Positions 26,587 through 36,470 of a DNA stretch of 64,000 nucleotides are shown here, piece by piece. The notes under the pieces are model-generated. The model had not been told where the DNA came from. It ran no database searches and saw only the letters and a list, made by a program, of their open reading frames with translations. Within the stretch, counting starts at the first letter, position 1; every line of letters begins with the position of its first letter. Source of the stretch: Pseudorhodoplanes sp. (GTDB taxonomy: Bacteria > Pseudomonadota > Alphaproteobacteria > Rhizobiales > Xanthobacteraceae); assembly GCA_032027085.1 (NCBI GenBank), contig JAVSMS010000001.1:3635730-3699729 (forward strand), read 5' to 3'. The position numbers were made by a program, and so were the translations under genes.

Positions 26587-26770
26587 GGGGTTCCTCCTGA
26601 ATGGCGGCCAATAACTCAGCCGTCCCTCTGACAGCCTTAAAGCCGAGTATGACGCTGTAAAGGCTCGGTCCTACTATATTACCCTAGTCGCCCGATATTC
26701 ACAGTCGTCTCTTGTTTATTCAGCAATTCTTGAACAATTCGCGCCACCCTTCCCTGAGTGCTGCGTGCCG

Positions 26771-27184
26771 ATGGCAGAGACCAGAATGGACTCAATCGCA
26801 AGCAAACGACGCCGTGTTCGTCGCAAAGTGCCCTACCGCGATTTTTATCGTGGGGTCCTGGCTGCGCTGCTTCTCATTTTCGTTTTTGCCGCAGCCTTCT
26901 ACGATCACGACTGGCTGGCCGTTTTCGGCGGTGCCAGGGATGAATCCTATACTGTGGGTGATCCTTCGGATCACGCCCCGCGGACCGGCTCCATTCTTTT
27001 CGTGCCGCCGAGCGGAAACCGCTGTCGGCATCGTCTGATCGACAACTACACCTGGTTCATTCGCGACAACGGCTTCGTCAATTGCAATGAACTGGCCTCG
27101 CGCGGCTCCGACCCGGTCAGCCGCGAATACAATTCAAGCCCAAGGCTTGACGCGATCCGCGACGCCTTTAGCCGCAAGAAATAG
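26771..27184 (+). CDS. Conserved single-span membrane protein, LFVP-CR family, copy 2
   Basis: 137 residues. Basic N-terminus (SKRRRVRRK), one transmembrane helix (GVLAALLLIFVFAAAFY) and an external domain with ILFVPPSGNRCRHRLIDN and FIRDNGFVNCNEL. Paralog of the protein at 25429. Starts at GTG 26765, ATG 26771 or ATG 26786 are all possible; none has a strong ribosome-binding site. Function unknown. Confidence 0.65.
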   Translation: MAETRMDSIASKRRRVRRKVPYRDFYRGVLAALLLIFVFAAAFYDHDWLAVFGGARDESYTVGDPSDHAPRTGSILFVPPSGNRCRHRLIDNYTWFIRDNGFVNCNELASRGSDPVSREYNSSPRLDAIRDAFSRKK

Positions 27185-27196
27185 CTTCTGCGAGGC

Positions 27197-27988
27197 TCAC
27201 GCCGACAGGCGTTCAACGATGAAGGCTACCTGTAACAGCGACGTCAGGTTGATGATCGCATGCAGGAGCAGTGTCAGGGTGGTCGAGCCCGACCGCCAGC
27301 GCAGCCACCCGAGCAGCAGACCAATCACGAAAATATGCGTGAGGTAGAAGGCGCTGTACTGGATATGCATCACGGCCCAGATGCCGGAGGGAATCAGCAC
27401 CGCTCCGAGGACACCCACACGCGACGCCGCCAGCCCGCGAAACATGAAACCTCTAAACACAAGCTCTTCGGCAAGCGGCGCGGCGACCACAAGCGCAATC
27501 GCCAGCAGCCAGATCGTGTCGGAATCCCGCGCCGTCAGATAGAGATTGCGTACGAAATCCGGAACGATGGGCTGGCCTGTCAGAAAGGATGACAAATCTG
27601 CCAGCGGCAGCAGCACGGCGATGCACACCAATCCAATGAAAACATCCCATCGTTGCGGCCAGACCAACGCAAGGTAATCCGCAAAGCTCCAGCGTTTTTG
27701 CCGCACGGCCAGCCAGATGACAGCGAGTTCCGCGGGCACCGCTGCAATCGATACAAGCGAGACGGCCATGGCGTGAGAGGCGAAGGTTTGGACTTCCGAA
27801 TCCGACAGGTCCACCCCGACATCGAACCATAGCAGCAGGGCAACGATCACCAGAAACTGAACCGCCGTCCAGACAAGAATTGCCAAAGCGGTCCAGAGGC
27901 AACTGCCCCAGAATTTCCATGGCTCGCGCCGTCCGGAATCGGGCGCGACCGGATTGCCTTCGGTCGAGGCCGGCAAATCAATATCGGC
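27197..27988 (-). CDS. CPBP family intramembrane metalloprotease
   Basis: 263 residues with about seven transmembrane helices. The Abi/CAAX-protease motifs are EELVFRG (EExxxR), WAVMHIQY (second metal His) and HAIINL in the last helices; these form the intramembrane zinc site. Members process prenylated or membrane proteins or act in bacteriocin immunity. No ATG lies near the N-terminus; GTG 27988 with CGGAG about 9 nt upstream is chosen, with TTG 28039, overlapping the upstream gene, as alternative. It follows the MBL hydrolase gene on the same strand by 16 bp. Confidence 0.85.
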   Translation of the reverse strand, partial: ADIDLPASTEGNPVAPDSGRREPWKFWGSCLWTALAILVWTAVQFLVIVALLLWFDVGVDLSDSEVQTFASHAMAVSLVSIAAVPAELAVIWLAVRQKRWSFADYLALVWPQRWDVFIGLVCIAVLLPLADLSSFLTGQPIVPDFVRNLYLTARDSDTIWLLAIALVVAAPLAEELVFRGFMFRGLAASRVGVLGAVLIPSGIWAVMHIQYSAFYLTHIFVIGLLLGWLRWRSGSTTLTLLLHAIINLTSLLQVAFIVERLSA

Positions 27989-28004
27989 CACGGATGCGGC
28001 TCCG

Positions 28005-28703
28005 TCAGACAGAAAATGCTTGGCCTTTTTCCGGCACAATCACCTTGGTTGCGCTACCCTTCATCTCCGCAACAAATTTATCGGCATTGGGCTCGATGAT
28101 CGGGAAGCTGCCATAGTGGCAGGGTACGACGGCATCAAGCTTGAAAAAACGCCTGATCGCCAGCGCCGCAGTGCGCGGACTCATGGTGAAACGATCACCA
28201 ATCGGCACGAATGCGATTTTCGGTTCATGGATTTCGGCGATCAGCGCCATGTCGGAGAAGATATCCGTGTCGCCCAAATGGTACACGGTCGGCTCCCCGT
28301 TCGCCTTGATGATCACGCCACAGGGATTGCCGAGATAGATCGGCATCCCGTCCGTGATGTCGCCGGAAGAATGATCGGCCCGCACCAGCGTCACCGTGAA
28401 GCCGCCCTGATCGGTCGTTCCCCCCGTATTCATGGGATCGAATGTCTTCAGGCCCTTGCCGGCCAGCCACATGCAGAGATCGTAGTTGGCGACAACGGTC
28501 GCGCCCGTCGCTTCCGCAACATCCAGAGCGTCGCCGACATGGTCGCTATGGCCATGGGTGAGAATGATGCGGGTGACGCCCTTCATTGCAGCGTTGCGAT
28601 CCGACACGAACGCGGGGTTTCCGGTGAAGAAAGGATCGATCAGCACCGCATGGTTGCCGAAATCGAGACGGAATGCCGAATGGCCGTACCAAGTGATCTG
28701 CAT
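28005..28703 (-). CDS. Metal-dependent hydrolase, UPF0173/YtkL-type beta-lactamase fold
   Basis: 232 residues of the metallo-beta-lactamase superfamily. [10 protein letters not shown] (about 49-58) gives the HxHxDH zinc ligands; further ligands are in VRADHS, LGDTDIF and VPCHYG. The family (UPF0173) is widespread and its physiological substrate is unknown. It is the first gene of a probable two-gene unit with the CPBP protease. Confidence 0.9.
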   Translation of the reverse strand: MQITWYGHSAFRLDFGNHAVLIDPFFTGNPAFVSDRNAAMKGVTRIILTHGHSDHVGDALDVAEATGATVVANYDLCMWLAGKGLKTFDPMNTGGTTDQGGFTVTLVRADHSSGDITDGMPIYLGNPCGVIIKANGEPTVYHLGDTDIFSDMALIAEIHEPKIAFVPIGDRFTMSPRTAALAIRRFFKLDAVVPCHYGSFPIIEPNADKFVAEMKGSATKVIVPEKGQAFSV

Positions 28704-28740
28704 GTTCTCTTCGTGTGCTTTCAGGTGAACCGGGCTAATA

Positions 28741-28806
28741 CTAGAGCGTTTTCCGGCGAAGTGGGAACCGGTTCGCCGTGGAAAACGCGATCAATCAAGA
28801 AAATCT
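28741..28806. repeat. Rhizobiales-type intergenic palindrome (CTAGAGCGTTTTCC element)
   Basis: Long inverted repeat: GCGTTTTCCGGCGAA (28746-28760) pairs with TTCGCCGTGGAAAACGC (28772-28788), flanked by CTAGA and TCTAG. It lies between the MBL hydrolase and ruvX starts and therefore in the divergent promoter region. The sequence is of a type recalled as frequent in Bradyrhizobiaceae genomes. It creates a spurious ATG (28778) in frame with ruvX. Confidence 0.75.
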
Positions 28807-28903
28807 AGAACATGATTCGATTCAATCAACGCATCACGCTCTGGCCAGATTGCGCGGTCGGACAATCAATGCTCTGTCGCCCCGTATGAGGACGCCTGCC
28901 AAA

Positions 28904-29383
28904 ATGCCCGCATCCATTGTCACCCTAGCGGAGGCTGCCACCCTTTGGCCGCCGCGCGGCACCCTGATCGGCCTTGATCTTGGCACCAAGACGATTGGGG
29001 TCGCATCCTCGGACCCGGACCGGAAGCTTGCGACCGGGGTCGAGACGATTGCGCGCAAGACCTTCACGGTGGATGCCAGCCGCATTCTCGCCTTGGCCGA
29101 CGAGCGAAAGGCGGTTGGATTCGTGCTCGGTCTCCCCCTGAATATGGACGGCTCGGAAGGCCCGCGCGCCCAGTCGACGCGATCCTTCGCCCGCAATTTC
29201 TCCAAACTCTCCGATCTGCCTATCGCGCTCTGGGACGAGCGGCTTTCCACCGCTGCCGTTGAGCGGGACCTGATTGCAGCCGACGCCAGCCGCAGCAAGC
29301 GTGCCGCCGTCATCGACCAACACGCCGCCGCTTTCATCTTACAGGGCGCCCTCGACAGACTGGCGCGAAGCGCCGGCGGCTGA
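28904..29383 (+). CDS. ruvX: Holliday junction resolvase RuvX (YqgF)
   Basis: 159 residues of RNase H-like fold. LIGLDLGTKTIGVASSD holds the first catalytic Asp, FVLGLPLNMDGSEGPRAQ the Glu/Asp region, and DQHAAAFILQGALD the terminal Asp. YqgF proteins are essential in many bacteria and process pre-16S rRNA or Holliday junctions. ATG 28904 gives the usual family length; upstream in-frame starts at 28886 and 28778 extend into the repeat. Confidence 0.9.
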   Translation: MPASIVTLAEAATLWPPRGTLIGLDLGTKTIGVASSDPDRKLATGVETIARKTFTVDASRILALADERKAVGFVLGLPLNMDGSEGPRAQSTRSFARNFSKLSDLPIALWDERLSTAAVERDLIAADASRSKRAAVIDQHAAAFILQGALDRLARSAGG

Positions 29384-29384
29384 C

Positions 29385-29933
29385 CTACCTCTTCAGCAAC
29401 AGATACTCTGTCGGATTGTCCGGGCAGAGCCCGGCGCCACATTCGAGCAATGTCGAAATTCCGTTGCCCAAAGTCAGCAGTGCAAACAATCCAAAGACGG
29501 CGGCGGCAAAACCGCCCAGCGGCATCGCTACCTTTTCGGCGTCCTTGAACTGCCGGTCAGAGAGCAACATGGCCGCCGTTCCCGCCACTATCAGCCCGAA
29601 CAGGATGAAGGCCCATGTATAGAAATGCAGGCCCAGGAAAGCGTTGCCGTACGAGCCGCTGCCGGGCACGACATGCAAGGCCACCTGACGCAGCGAGATC
29701 GCGCCGCCGGCCACCGCAGCCAGAATTGTCGTCGCGTAATGACTGGGCCGCGGACCAAAACGGAGATTGAGCGCAAGGCCAAAGCCCGCGGCAGCAAAAC
29801 CGGCCCGCTGCAGAATGCAAAGCGGACACGGCAAATCCCCGAAAATGATCTGATCGGCGAAGGCGAAAGCAAGAACGCTGCTGATCGCAAGCAGGCCCAG
29901 CGCATTCAATCGCCATGACAGAAGTGGCGTCAT
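29385..29933 (-). CDS. dsbB: Disulfide bond formation protein B
   Basis: 182 residues with four transmembrane helices. CPLCILQR in the first periplasmic loop is the quinone-linked redox Cys pair; a second Cys pair (ECGAGLC) lies in the late loop. DsbB reoxidises DsbA and passes electrons to quinones. Start at ATG 29933, two bases after the stop of the DUF5993 gene, so the two form an operon. Convergent with ruvX (1-bp gap). Confidence 0.85.
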   Translation of the reverse strand: MTPLLSWRLNALGLLAISSVLAFAFADQIIFGDLPCPLCILQRAGFAAAGFGLALNLRFGPRPSHYATTILAAVAGGAISLRQVALHVVPGSGSYGNAFLGLHFYTWAFILFGLIVAGTAAMLLSDRQFKDAEKVAMPLGGFAAAVFGLFALLTLGNGISTLLECGAGLCPDNPTEYLLLKR

Positions 29934-29935
29934 TG

Positions 29936-30091
29936 TCACAAACCGAGCCCAAGCTGCGACGTGGCGTGAACGCGGAACAGCACAAGGATGGTCAGCAACG
30001 CTGTACCCCACAATACAAGCGCCAGGTTGCGATGACCCGACCAGATAGCGCCCAATGCCGCTGCGATTGCGAAAAACGGTATGGTCATCAT
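29936..30091 (-). CDS. DUF5993 family small membrane protein
   Basis: 51 residues, MMTIPFFAIAAALGAIWSG then LALVLWGTALLTILVLFRVHA: two transmembrane helices and a short tail with HATSQL, the conserved end of DUF5993. In other proteobacteria DUF5993 lies directly before dsbB-like genes, as here (2-bp gap), which suggests a role with DsbB. Start at ATG 30091; a longer frame upstream has no family support. Confidence 0.75.
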   Translation of the reverse strand: MMTIPFFAIAAALGAIWSGHRNLALVLWGTALLTILVLFRVHATSQLGLGL

Positions 30092-30157
30092 GTTCTGTGA
30101 CTTGCAACGAATCGCATTAGCGTCGCGCATCGTTGCCGAAAAGTCATCTGCTTTGCC

Positions 30158-30189
30158 AAAAAAAGAAGGCGGCCCGGCAGGCCGCCTTC
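30158..30189 (-). terminator. Rho-independent terminator after secreted protein copy 2
   Basis: GAAGGCGGCC / GGCCGCCTTC (30165-30174 / 30180-30189) with a 5-nt loop and a T7 tract on the minus strand (30158-30164). It is 21 bp past the stop of 30211-30600. Confidence 0.9.
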
Positions 30190-30210
30190 TCTGAACTCGC
30201 TTAAACGCCG

Positions 30211-30600
30211 CTAGCATGCCCCGTAGTCGGTCTTGCCACCATAATTGCCGACCGTCGCACAACCGCTAATGCCGTCCGAACCATCGGAACGATAATTTCC
30301 GTAGCCATAGCTGCCGGGCGCGGGCGCCTGTCCTGGTGCATACGCATAGGCCTGATAGGCGGGCGCTTGTCCCGGTGCATAGGCATAAGCCGGATAGGCC
30401 GGTGCTTGTCCTGGTGCATCCGTATAAGCCTGATAGGCCGGCCCGTAAGCGGCAGCATTGGCGGCTGTTGCCCCGGCCACAAAGCCTGCGCCGGCAGCGG
30501 TCGCGGGCCGCCATGTGCGTGCCAATGTCGGCGAGGCGGCTGCAACAGTGATCGTTCCCACAAGAGCAAGCGCGAGCGAGTTTTTAATGACGGGTGTCAT
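30211..30600 (-). CDS. Secreted Tyr/Ala/Pro-rich protein, copy 2
   Basis: 129 residues. Signal peptide MTPVIKNSLALALVGTITVA, cleavage near TLA; then three tandem 13-residue units (APGQAPAYPAYAY and variants) and the conserved tail GCATVGNYGGKTDYGAC shared with the protein at 21203. The start and tail of the two proteins agree, only the repeats differ. A perfect EcfG promoter lies about 70 nt upstream and a terminator follows, so it is a single-gene stress-induced unit. Function unknown. Confidence 0.8.
   Translation of the reverse strand: MTPVIKNSLALALVGTITVAAASPTLARTWRPATAAGAGFVAGATAANAAAYGPAYQAYTDAPGQAPAYPAYAYAPGQAPAYQAYAYAPGQAPAPGSYGYGNYRSDGSDGISGCATVGNYGGKTDYGAC
30325..30441 (-). repeat. 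Tandem 39-nt coding repeat (three units)
   Basis: Three copies of a 39-nt unit with starts at about 30326, 30365 and 30404 encoding APGQAPAY.AYAY. Copies differ at a few positions only, so number may vary between strains. Confidence 0.8.
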
Positions 30601-30672
30601 TACAAGTCTCCACGTTTTTTACACACAAACACCCCTGTGCAGTCACAAGGACCGCACCCTCCTCGCGTCTGC

Positions 30673-30697
30673 AACGCGACGCATTTTCTCCCGTTCC
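30673..30697 (-). promoter_or_regulatory. EcfG-type promoter for secreted protein copy 2
   Basis: Minus strand GGAAC, 16-base spacer, CGTT, the same spacing as upstream of copy 1. It lies within 28 bp of, but on the same strand as, the end of the acyl-CoA dehydrogenase gene (stop at 30701). Confidence 0.75.
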
Positions 30698-30700
30698 ACA

Positions 30701-32308
30701 TCAATCGAATGAAAGCGCGCGATCAAGCAAGCGTGATGCAGTTCCCGCAACGTCGCATGCACCGTAAGTTTCCTTGCGACACGCGCCCATGCGAATTCGG
30801 GTAAAATCGTCTGCGATCTGCGGTGCCGTGCCTGCAAGTGCATCAGCCGCTGCAAGATGAGCGATCTGTTCGACGATCATTCGTGCCTTGGATTCGGCAC
30901 CGGGTTCTTTCAAAATCGCCGCAATTGAACGAGCCGCCTCAGCGACCGCCGGAAACTCTTTAGCCTCATGCGCAAGACCGGCAATGACCTCTAACGACGC
31001 CGGCTCCTTGCGGATGGCACGCAATATGTCGAGCCCCATGACATTGCCCGATCCTTCCCAGATGGCATTCACCGGAGCCTCGCGATAAAGGCGAGGCAGC
31101 ATTGAATCCTCGACATAGCCGTTGCCGCCGAGACATTCCATCGCCTCATACACGAATGCAGGCGCAGTCTTGCAAATCCAGTATTTGATCGCGGGCGTGA
31201 GCAAGCGCGACCGCGCCGCCTCCAATTCATCCTGTGCAGCCAGGTCGAAGGATCGACACAAACGCAAAACAGCCGCGACCGCTCCCTCGACGGCGAGAGC
31301 CATATCGGCCAGCACATTCCGCATCATCGGCTGATCCACCAGTTTCTTCTGGAAGACGCTGCGATGACGCGCATGATGCAGGGCCTGTACGAGCGCCATT
31401 CGCATCATGCCGGCGGAGGAGATGGCGCAATCGAGCCGGGTCAATTGCACCATCTGCAGGATTGTCCGGATCCCGTTTCCCTCCTCACCCAGGATCACCG
31501 CGAATGCGTCCCGAAATTCCACTTCGGACGAGGCGTTCGAGCGATTGCCGAGCTTGTCTTTTAGCCTCTGGAAATGCAGTCTGTTGACCTGACCATCCGG
31601 CCTGAAGCGCGGCATGAAAAAGCACGTCAGACCGCCCGGCGCCTGCGCCAGCACGATGAATCCGTCGCACATGGGCGCCGACATGAACCATTTGTGGCCT
31701 GTGATCGAATAACCATCGCCGACGCGGATGGCTTGCGTTGTATTCGCGCGGACGTCGGTGCCGCCCTGTTTCTCCGTCATGCCCATGCCGAGCGTGATCG
31801 CCGTCTTGTCGCTCCATGGACGAAACGAGGGATCGTAGTCGCGCGAGGCAATTTTCGGCAGCAGCGACCGCAACAGATCCGGGGCGGCGCGAAGGGCGGC
31901 AACGGAGGCCCGTGTCATGGTGATCGGGCACATATGCCCATTCTCGACCTGCGCCACCATGTAGAACCGCGCCGCCCGGGCGACTTCCGAGGGTGGCTGC
32001 GCCGGTTTCCCCTGCGCCGTCCATGTTCCGCAATGAAGACCTGCCTGCATGCTTTCCGACATGAAATGGTGATAGGCGGGGTCAAACGTGATGACGTCAT
32101 GCTCGAGCACCGGAGCATTGCGGTTGGCCATCCGGGCCAGTTCGAACATCCCGGCTGTCCCCCAGCGGCGCCCGAAGGCCGACAGAGCTTTCCCCTCGCC
32201 TGCGGCGCCGTTGGCAGCCACCGCTTCCTGAAGCGGCAAATCGCTCGCGAACAAATCGACGTCCACGTAGGGCGGTGTCTGGTTCATGTCGGTTGAACTC
32301 TCGGCCAT
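30701..32308 (-). CDS. Acyl-CoA dehydrogenase family protein, AidB-like (isovaleryl-CoA dehydrogenase branch)
   Basis: 535 residues. Characteristic stretches: [17 protein letters not shown] near the N-terminus as in Aid[21 protein letters not shown] (FAD binding), [24 protein letters not shown] and IWEGSGNVM with the C-terminal catalytic region, followed by the AidB C-terminal helical domain. AidB is a DNA-associated flavoprotein of the alkylation response in E. coli; in alphaproteobacteria related proteins may serve leucine catabolism. ATG 32308 is chosen; ATG 32287 is possible. Divergent from pyrB. Confidence 0.88.
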   Translation of the reverse strand: MAESSTDMNQTPPYVDVDLFASDLPLQEAVAANGAAGEGKALSAFGRRWGTAGMFELARMANRNAPVLEHDVITFDPAYHHFMSESMQAGLHCGTWTAQGKPAQPPSEVARAARFYMVAQVENGHMCPITMTRASVAALRAAPDLLRSLLPKIASRDYDPSFRPWSDKTAITLGMGMTEKQGGTDVRANTTQAIRVGDGYSITGHKWFMSAPMCDGFIVLAQAPGGLTCFFMPRFRPDGQVNRLHFQRLKDKLGNRSNASSEVEFRDAFAVILGEEGNGIRTILQMVQLTRLDCAISSAGMMRMALVQALHHARHRSVFQKKLVDQPMMRNVLADMALAVEGAVAAVLRLCRSFDLAAQDELEAARSRLLTPAIKYWICKTAPAFVYEAMECLGGNGYVEDSMLPRLYREAPVNAIWEGSGNVMGLDILRAIRKEPASLEVIAGLAHEAKEFPAVAEAARSIAAILKEPGAESKARMIVEQIAHLAAADALAGTAPQIADDFTRIRMGACRKETYGACDVAGTASRLLDRALSFD

Positions 32309-32429
32309 GGCGGGCACCCCCGGATTTGGCCGAATTTTACCACGGCACCATGCCATCCGCCCGCTAGCTGGGGACCGCGCGTTTGTGATCTTGCGGGGCG
32401 ATCTCAATCGGCCTATAGAGCCGGCTTTA

Positions 32430-33383
32430 ATGAACATTGCCACGAAATCCTCCTTCGTCCTCAACCGCCGTCATCTGTTGGGGATCGAGGGGCTTTCGCA
32501 TTCCGAGATTACCGGACTTCTCGACCTGTCCGAAGAATTCGTCGACCTGAACCGGCAGATCGAAAAGAAACGCACCTCGCTGCGCGGTCGCACCCAGATC
32601 AATCTCTTCTTCGAATCATCCACCCGCACCCAGTCCTCCTTCGAACTGGCAGGAAAACGGCTCGGCGCCGACGTCATGAACATGTCGGTCGGCTCGTCTT
32701 CGATCAAGAAGGGCGAGACGCTGATCGACACCGCGATCACGCTGAATGCCATGCATCCCGATATTCTGGTGATGCGCCATCACGCGTCCGGGGCGGTCGA
32801 GCTCCTGTCGCAAAAGGTGGACGGTTCTGTCATCAATGCCGGCGACGGTGCGCACGAGCACCCGACGCAAGCCTTGCTCGATGCGCTGACCATCCGGCGC
32901 AACAAGGGTCGCATCGAGGGCCTGATCGTCGCGATCTGCGGGGACATTCTGCATTCGCGCGTCGCGCGATCGAACATCATTCTGCTGAACACGCTGGGCG
33001 CGCGGGTGCGCGTTGTCGCACCTTCGACCTTGCTGCCGCCGGGCATTGAGCGTCTCGGTGTGGACGTGGTGCGCGACATGCGCGAGGGACTGGCTGACGC
33101 GGACATTGTCATGATGCTGCGGCTGCAGCGCGAGCGCATGAATGGTTCTTTCGTTCCCTCAACCCAGGAATACTTTGCGTATTACGGGCTGGACCAGCGC
33201 AAGCTTGCCTACGCCAAGCCGGACGCATTGGTGATGCATCCGGGCCCCATGAATCGCGGAGTCGAGATCGATTCGGCTGTCGCCGATGGAGCGCAATCCT
33301 TGATCCGCGAACAGGTGGAAATGGGGGTGGCAGTTCGCATGGCCGTCCTTGAAGCCCTGTCCCGGAATTTGCCGAACGCATGA
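32430..33383 (+). CDS. pyrB: Aspartate carbamoyltransferase catalytic subunit
   Basis: 317 residues. Catalyses carbamoyl phosphate + aspartate to carbamoyl-aspartate, the first committed step of pyrimidine synthesis. [20 protein letters not shown] holds the carbamoyl-phosphate site, [10 protein letters not shown] and [13 protein letters not shown] the other conserved motifs. ATG 32430 ([16 protein letters not shown]) matches the family start; an upstream in-frame ATG is not needed. It overlaps pyrC' by four bases. Confidence 0.96.
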   Translation: MNIATKSSFVLNRRHLLGIEGLSHSEITGLLDLSEEFVDLNRQIEKKRTSLRGRTQINLFFESSTRTQSSFELAGKRLGADVMNMSVGSSSIKKGETLIDTAITLNAMHPDILVMRHHASGAVELLSQKVDGSVINAGDGAHEHPTQALLDALTIRRNKGRIEGLIVAICGDILHSRVARSNIILLNTLGARVRVVAPSTLLPPGIERLGVDVVRDMREGLADADIVMMLRLQRERMNGSFVPSTQEYFAYYGLDQRKLAYAKPDALVMHPGPMNRGVEIDSAVADGAQSLIREQVEMGVAVRMAVLEALSRNLPNA

Positions 33384-34693
33384 GAATGTTGTCAGACCGC
33401 CGCCCGATCCTGCTTGCCAATGCCCGGATCATCGATCCGTCACGCGATCTGGATTTTCCCGGAGACCTTCTGATTGCCGACGGAGTGATCCGCGAGGCCA
33501 AGCGCGGCATTGGCGCCGCCGGTGTGCCGGAAGGCACGGAGATTGTCGACTGCAAGGGGCGTGTGGTCGCGCCGGGTCTCGTCGACATGCGCGCTTTCAT
33601 CGGCGAGCCGGGTGCCGAGCATCGCGAAACGCTTGCGACCGCAAGCCAGGCGGCGGCCGCCGGCGGCGTTACCACCATCGTTTGCCAGCCCGACACCAAT
33701 CCGGTGATTGACGACCATGCGATCGTCGATTTCATCCTGCGGCGCGCGCGAGACACGGCCATCGTCAACGTCGCGCCGATGGCGGCTTTGACCAAGGGTC
33801 TGGCCGGCAGGGAAATGACCGAAATCGGGTTGCTCAAGGCGGCGGGCGCGGTGGCTTTCACCGACGGGGTGAGAAGCGTCACCAACGCGCAAGTGATGCG
33901 CAGGGCGCTGACCTATGCCCGCGATTTCGACGTGTTGATCGTGCATCATACCGAAGATCCCGATCTCATCGGCGAAGGGGTGATGAATGAAGGCGAGCTG
34001 GCTTCGCGTCTCGGTCTCCAGGGCATTCCGAAAGCCGCCGAAGCCATCATGCTGGAACGTGACATGCTCTTGGTCGCGCTCACGCAAAGCCGATATCACG
34101 CGGCCTCGGTGACATGCAGTGAGTCGCTCGCAATCCTGCGCCGCGCCAAGGAAGCAGGGCTTGCGGTCACGGCCTCGGCGTCGATCAATCATCTGACCTT
34201 GAATGAGATCGACATCGGCTCCTACAGAACCTTCTTCAAGGTTTCGCCTCCGCTGCGCGCGGACCAGGATCGCGACCAGTTGGTCGAAGCCGTCGGCTCC
34301 GGTCTCATCGACGTGATCATGTCCGACCACAATCCGCAGGATGTGGAGACCAAGCGATTGCCCTTTGCGGAAGCGGCGCCCGGCGCCATTGGCCTCGAAA
34401 CGATGCTGTCGGCGGGCCTGCGCCTGGTGCATTCCGAGCGGCTGTCGCTCGCCAGGCTTCTCTATGCAATGTCGACTCGCCCCGCCGAGCTGCTGGGCCT
34501 GCCGGGTGGGACGCTCCGTACTGGCGCGCCGGCGGACGTCATCGTGATCGACCTCGACACCGCCTGGGTGCTCGACCCCGCCGACCTCAAATCCAAATGC
34601 AAGAACACGCCATTCGATGAAGCCCGGCTTGAGGGCCGCGTGGTTCGCACCATCGTTGCCGGCCGCACGGCGTATGAGTACGCTTCGGCCTAA
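33380..34693 (+). CDS. pyrC: Dihydroorotase-like protein PyrC', probably non-catalytic
   Basis: 437 residues aligned with class I dihydroorotases throughout ([55 protein letters not shown]). The metal-binding DxHxH motif is replaced by D-M-R-A-F at residues 69-73, and other ligand positions are also altered. Family knowledge: in Pseudomonas such PyrC' proteins have no activity and support assembly of the aspartate carbamoyltransferase complex. The ATGA overlap with pyrB supports that role. A catalytic PyrC should be elsewhere in the genome. Confidence 0.88.
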   Translation: MRMLSDRRPILLANARIIDPSRDLDFPGDLLIADGVIREAKRGIGAAGVPEGTEIVDCKGRVVAPGLVDMRAFIGEPGAEHRETLATASQAAAAGGVTTIVCQPDTNPVIDDHAIVDFILRRARDTAIVNVAPMAALTKGLAGREMTEIGLLKAAGAVAFTDGVRSVTNAQVMRRALTYARDFDVLIVHHTEDPDLIGEGVMNEGELASRLGLQGIPKAAEAIMLERDMLLVALTQSRYHAASVTCSESLAILRRAKEAGLAVTASASINHLTLNEIDIGSYRTFFKVSPPLRADQDRDQLVEAVGSGLIDVIMSDHNPQDVETKRLPFAEAAPGAIGLETMLSAGLRLVHSERLSLARLLYAMSTRPAELLGLPGGTLRTGAPADVIVIDLDTAWVLDPADLKSKCKNTPFDEARLEGRVVRTIVAGRTAYEYASA

Positions 34694-34725
34694 GCCGGCA
34701 ATGATCGGCGCTCGGGGGCAACGGC

Positions 34726-35349
34726 ATGGCTTTTCTGGGTGATGGTTCTGCCCTGCCCGCATTGGCGGTGGCTCTTGTGCTTGGCTATGCGCTGGGCTCG
34801 ATCCCGTTCGGGCTTGTTCTGACGCGGCTGGCCGGCACGAAGGACATCCGCGCCATCGGCTCCGGCAATATCGGGGCGACCAACGTTCTGCGCACGGGAC
34901 GCAAGGGCCTCGCGGCGGCAACCCTCCTCTGCGACATGCTGAAAGGCACGGCCGCGGTTCTCATTACACATTATTTTCTCGGGAAAGACGCCGCGCTGTT
35001 CGGCGGGCTCGGGGCATTTCTGGGTCACCTGTTTCCGGTCTGGCTGGGATTCAAGGGCGGCAAGGGCGTTGCGACCTATATCGGCATTCTGGCTGCCTTT
35101 TCGTGGTCCATTGCGCTGGGCTACGGCGCCATCTGGATCGTGACGGCTTTCCTCACGCGCTATTCGTCACTGTCGGCACTGGTGGCGACCGTTGCCACTC
35201 CGGTCCTGCTGTGGTGGTTTGGCTATCGGGCTGAAATGCAGCTTTTCGTGGTGCTCTCGGTGTTCATCTTCGTCATGCACCGCGCCAACATCACCCGCCT
35301 CTTTGCCGGCACGGAAAGCAAGATTGGTCAACCCGCGGTGACGCCGTGA
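34726..35349 (+). CDS. plsY: Glycerol-3-phosphate acyltransferase PlsY
   Basis: 207 residues, an inner-membrane enzyme that transfers acyl groups from acyl-phosphate to glycerol-3-phosphate in phospholipid synthesis. Conserved loops are seen: [30 protein letters not shown] and MHRANI. About five transmembrane segments. It follows pyrC' by 32 bp and its stop overlaps the GTG start of dprA, so the four genes pyrB-pyrC'-plsY-dprA probably form one transcript. Confidence 0.95.
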   Translation: MAFLGDGSALPALAVALVLGYALGSIPFGLVLTRLAGTKDIRAIGSGNIGATNVLRTGRKGLAAATLLCDMLKGTAAVLITHYFLGKDAALFGGLGAFLGHLFPVWLGFKGGKGVATYIGILAAFSWSIALGYGAIWIVTAFLTRYSSLSALVATVATPVLLWWFGYRAEMQLFVVLSVFIFVMHRANITRLFAGTESKIGQPAVTP

Positions 35350-36470
35350 CCGGCGCCGGGCGAGCCTGCGTGCGTTTGACGGACGCACAGCGGCTCGACT
35401 GGCTTCGTCTCATCCGCAGCGAAAATGTCGGGCCGCGGACGTTCCGGAGTCTTATCAAGCACTTTGGCAATGCCGGCGAAGCTCTGAGGGCCTTGCCGGA
35501 TCTGGCGCGACGTGGCGGTGCCGCCCGACCGGGGCGCATTTGCAGCGTTGAAGAAGCGGAGCGCGAACTTGAGACGGCGCGACGACAGGGCGTCCTCTAT
35601 GTCGCCCTGGGAGAGCCTGACTACCCTGTCCGCCTGCGCATGATTGACGACGCGCCGCCTCTCATCGCAGTCGGCGGACAGCGGGGCATTCTTGCAAATC
35701 CGATGATTGCCATCGTCGGCTCGCGCAACGCGTCCGGCGCCGGCGCGAAATTCGCGGGCGTGATTGCGAACGATCTGGCAAAAGCCGGCTTTGTCATCGT
35801 GTCCGGTCTTGCGCGGGGCATCGATTCCGCCGCGCATCGTGCGAGCCTCGCGACCGGCACGGTCGCGGTTCTGGCCGGCGGCCACGGCCATATTTATCCG
35901 CCGGAACATCTAGATCTCTTCAAGGAGCTGCTCCGGCACGGCATTGCGCTGAGCGAGATGCCGTTTGACTGGGAGCCTCGCGCACACGACTTTCCACGTC
36001 GCAACAGACTGATTTCCGGATTGTCGCTTGGCGTGGTGATCATTGAAGCAGCACGCCGCTCCGGTTCCCTCATCACTGCACGCTTGGCTCTGGAACAGGG
36101 ACGTGAAGTCTTTGCGGTGCCGGGCTCACCCTTGGACCCCCGCGCGGAAGGCACCAACGGGTTGCTCAAGCAAGGCGCGACGCTGGTGACAGAAGCAGCA
36201 GACGTGCTGGCGGTGTTGCAGCCGATTTTGGGGGCGCCCAGCGAATTGTCCGTCAGAGAACCGGAGATCGATATCCACGAGGAACCCGGAGAGCCTCAGC
36301 CCGAGGAAAGAAGCCGCATCATCGCGCTGCTCAGTCCCACACCGATCAGCATCGACGACCTGATCCGCCTGTCAGGCACCCGGCCGGCCATGGTCCGGAC
36401 GGTACTGCTGGAACTGGAAATCGCCGGCAGGCTTGAGCGTCAGGCCGGAGGCTGCGTCGCCCTGCTCTGA
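35346..36470 (+). CDS. dprA: DNA-processing protein DprA
   Basis: 374 residues. DprA binds incoming single-stranded DNA and loads RecA during natural transformation. A SAM-like N-terminal part, the central Rossmann-like DprA/Smf domain ([63 protein letters not shown]) and a C-terminal winged-helix (about 310-374) are present. It starts with GTG 35346, overlapping the plsY stop. Its TGA abuts the stop of the opposing small gene in TGATCA. Confidence 0.95.
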   Translation: MTGAGRACVRLTDAQRLDWLRLIRSENVGPRTFRSLIKHFGNAGEALRALPDLARRGGAARPGRICSVEEAERELETARRQGVLYVALGEPDYPVRLRMIDDAPPLIAVGGQRGILANPMIAIVGSRNASGAGAKFAGVIANDLAKAGFVIVSGLARGIDSAAHRASLATGTVAVLAGGHGHIYPPEHLDLFKELLRHGIALSEMPFDWEPRAHDFPRRNRLISGLSLGVVIIEAARRSGSLITARLALEQGREVFAVPGSPLDPRAEGTNGLLKQGATLVTEAADVLAVLQPILGAPSELSVREPEIDIHEEPGEPQPEERSRIIALLSPTPISIDDLIRLSGTRPAMVRTVLLELEIAGRLERQAGGCVALL

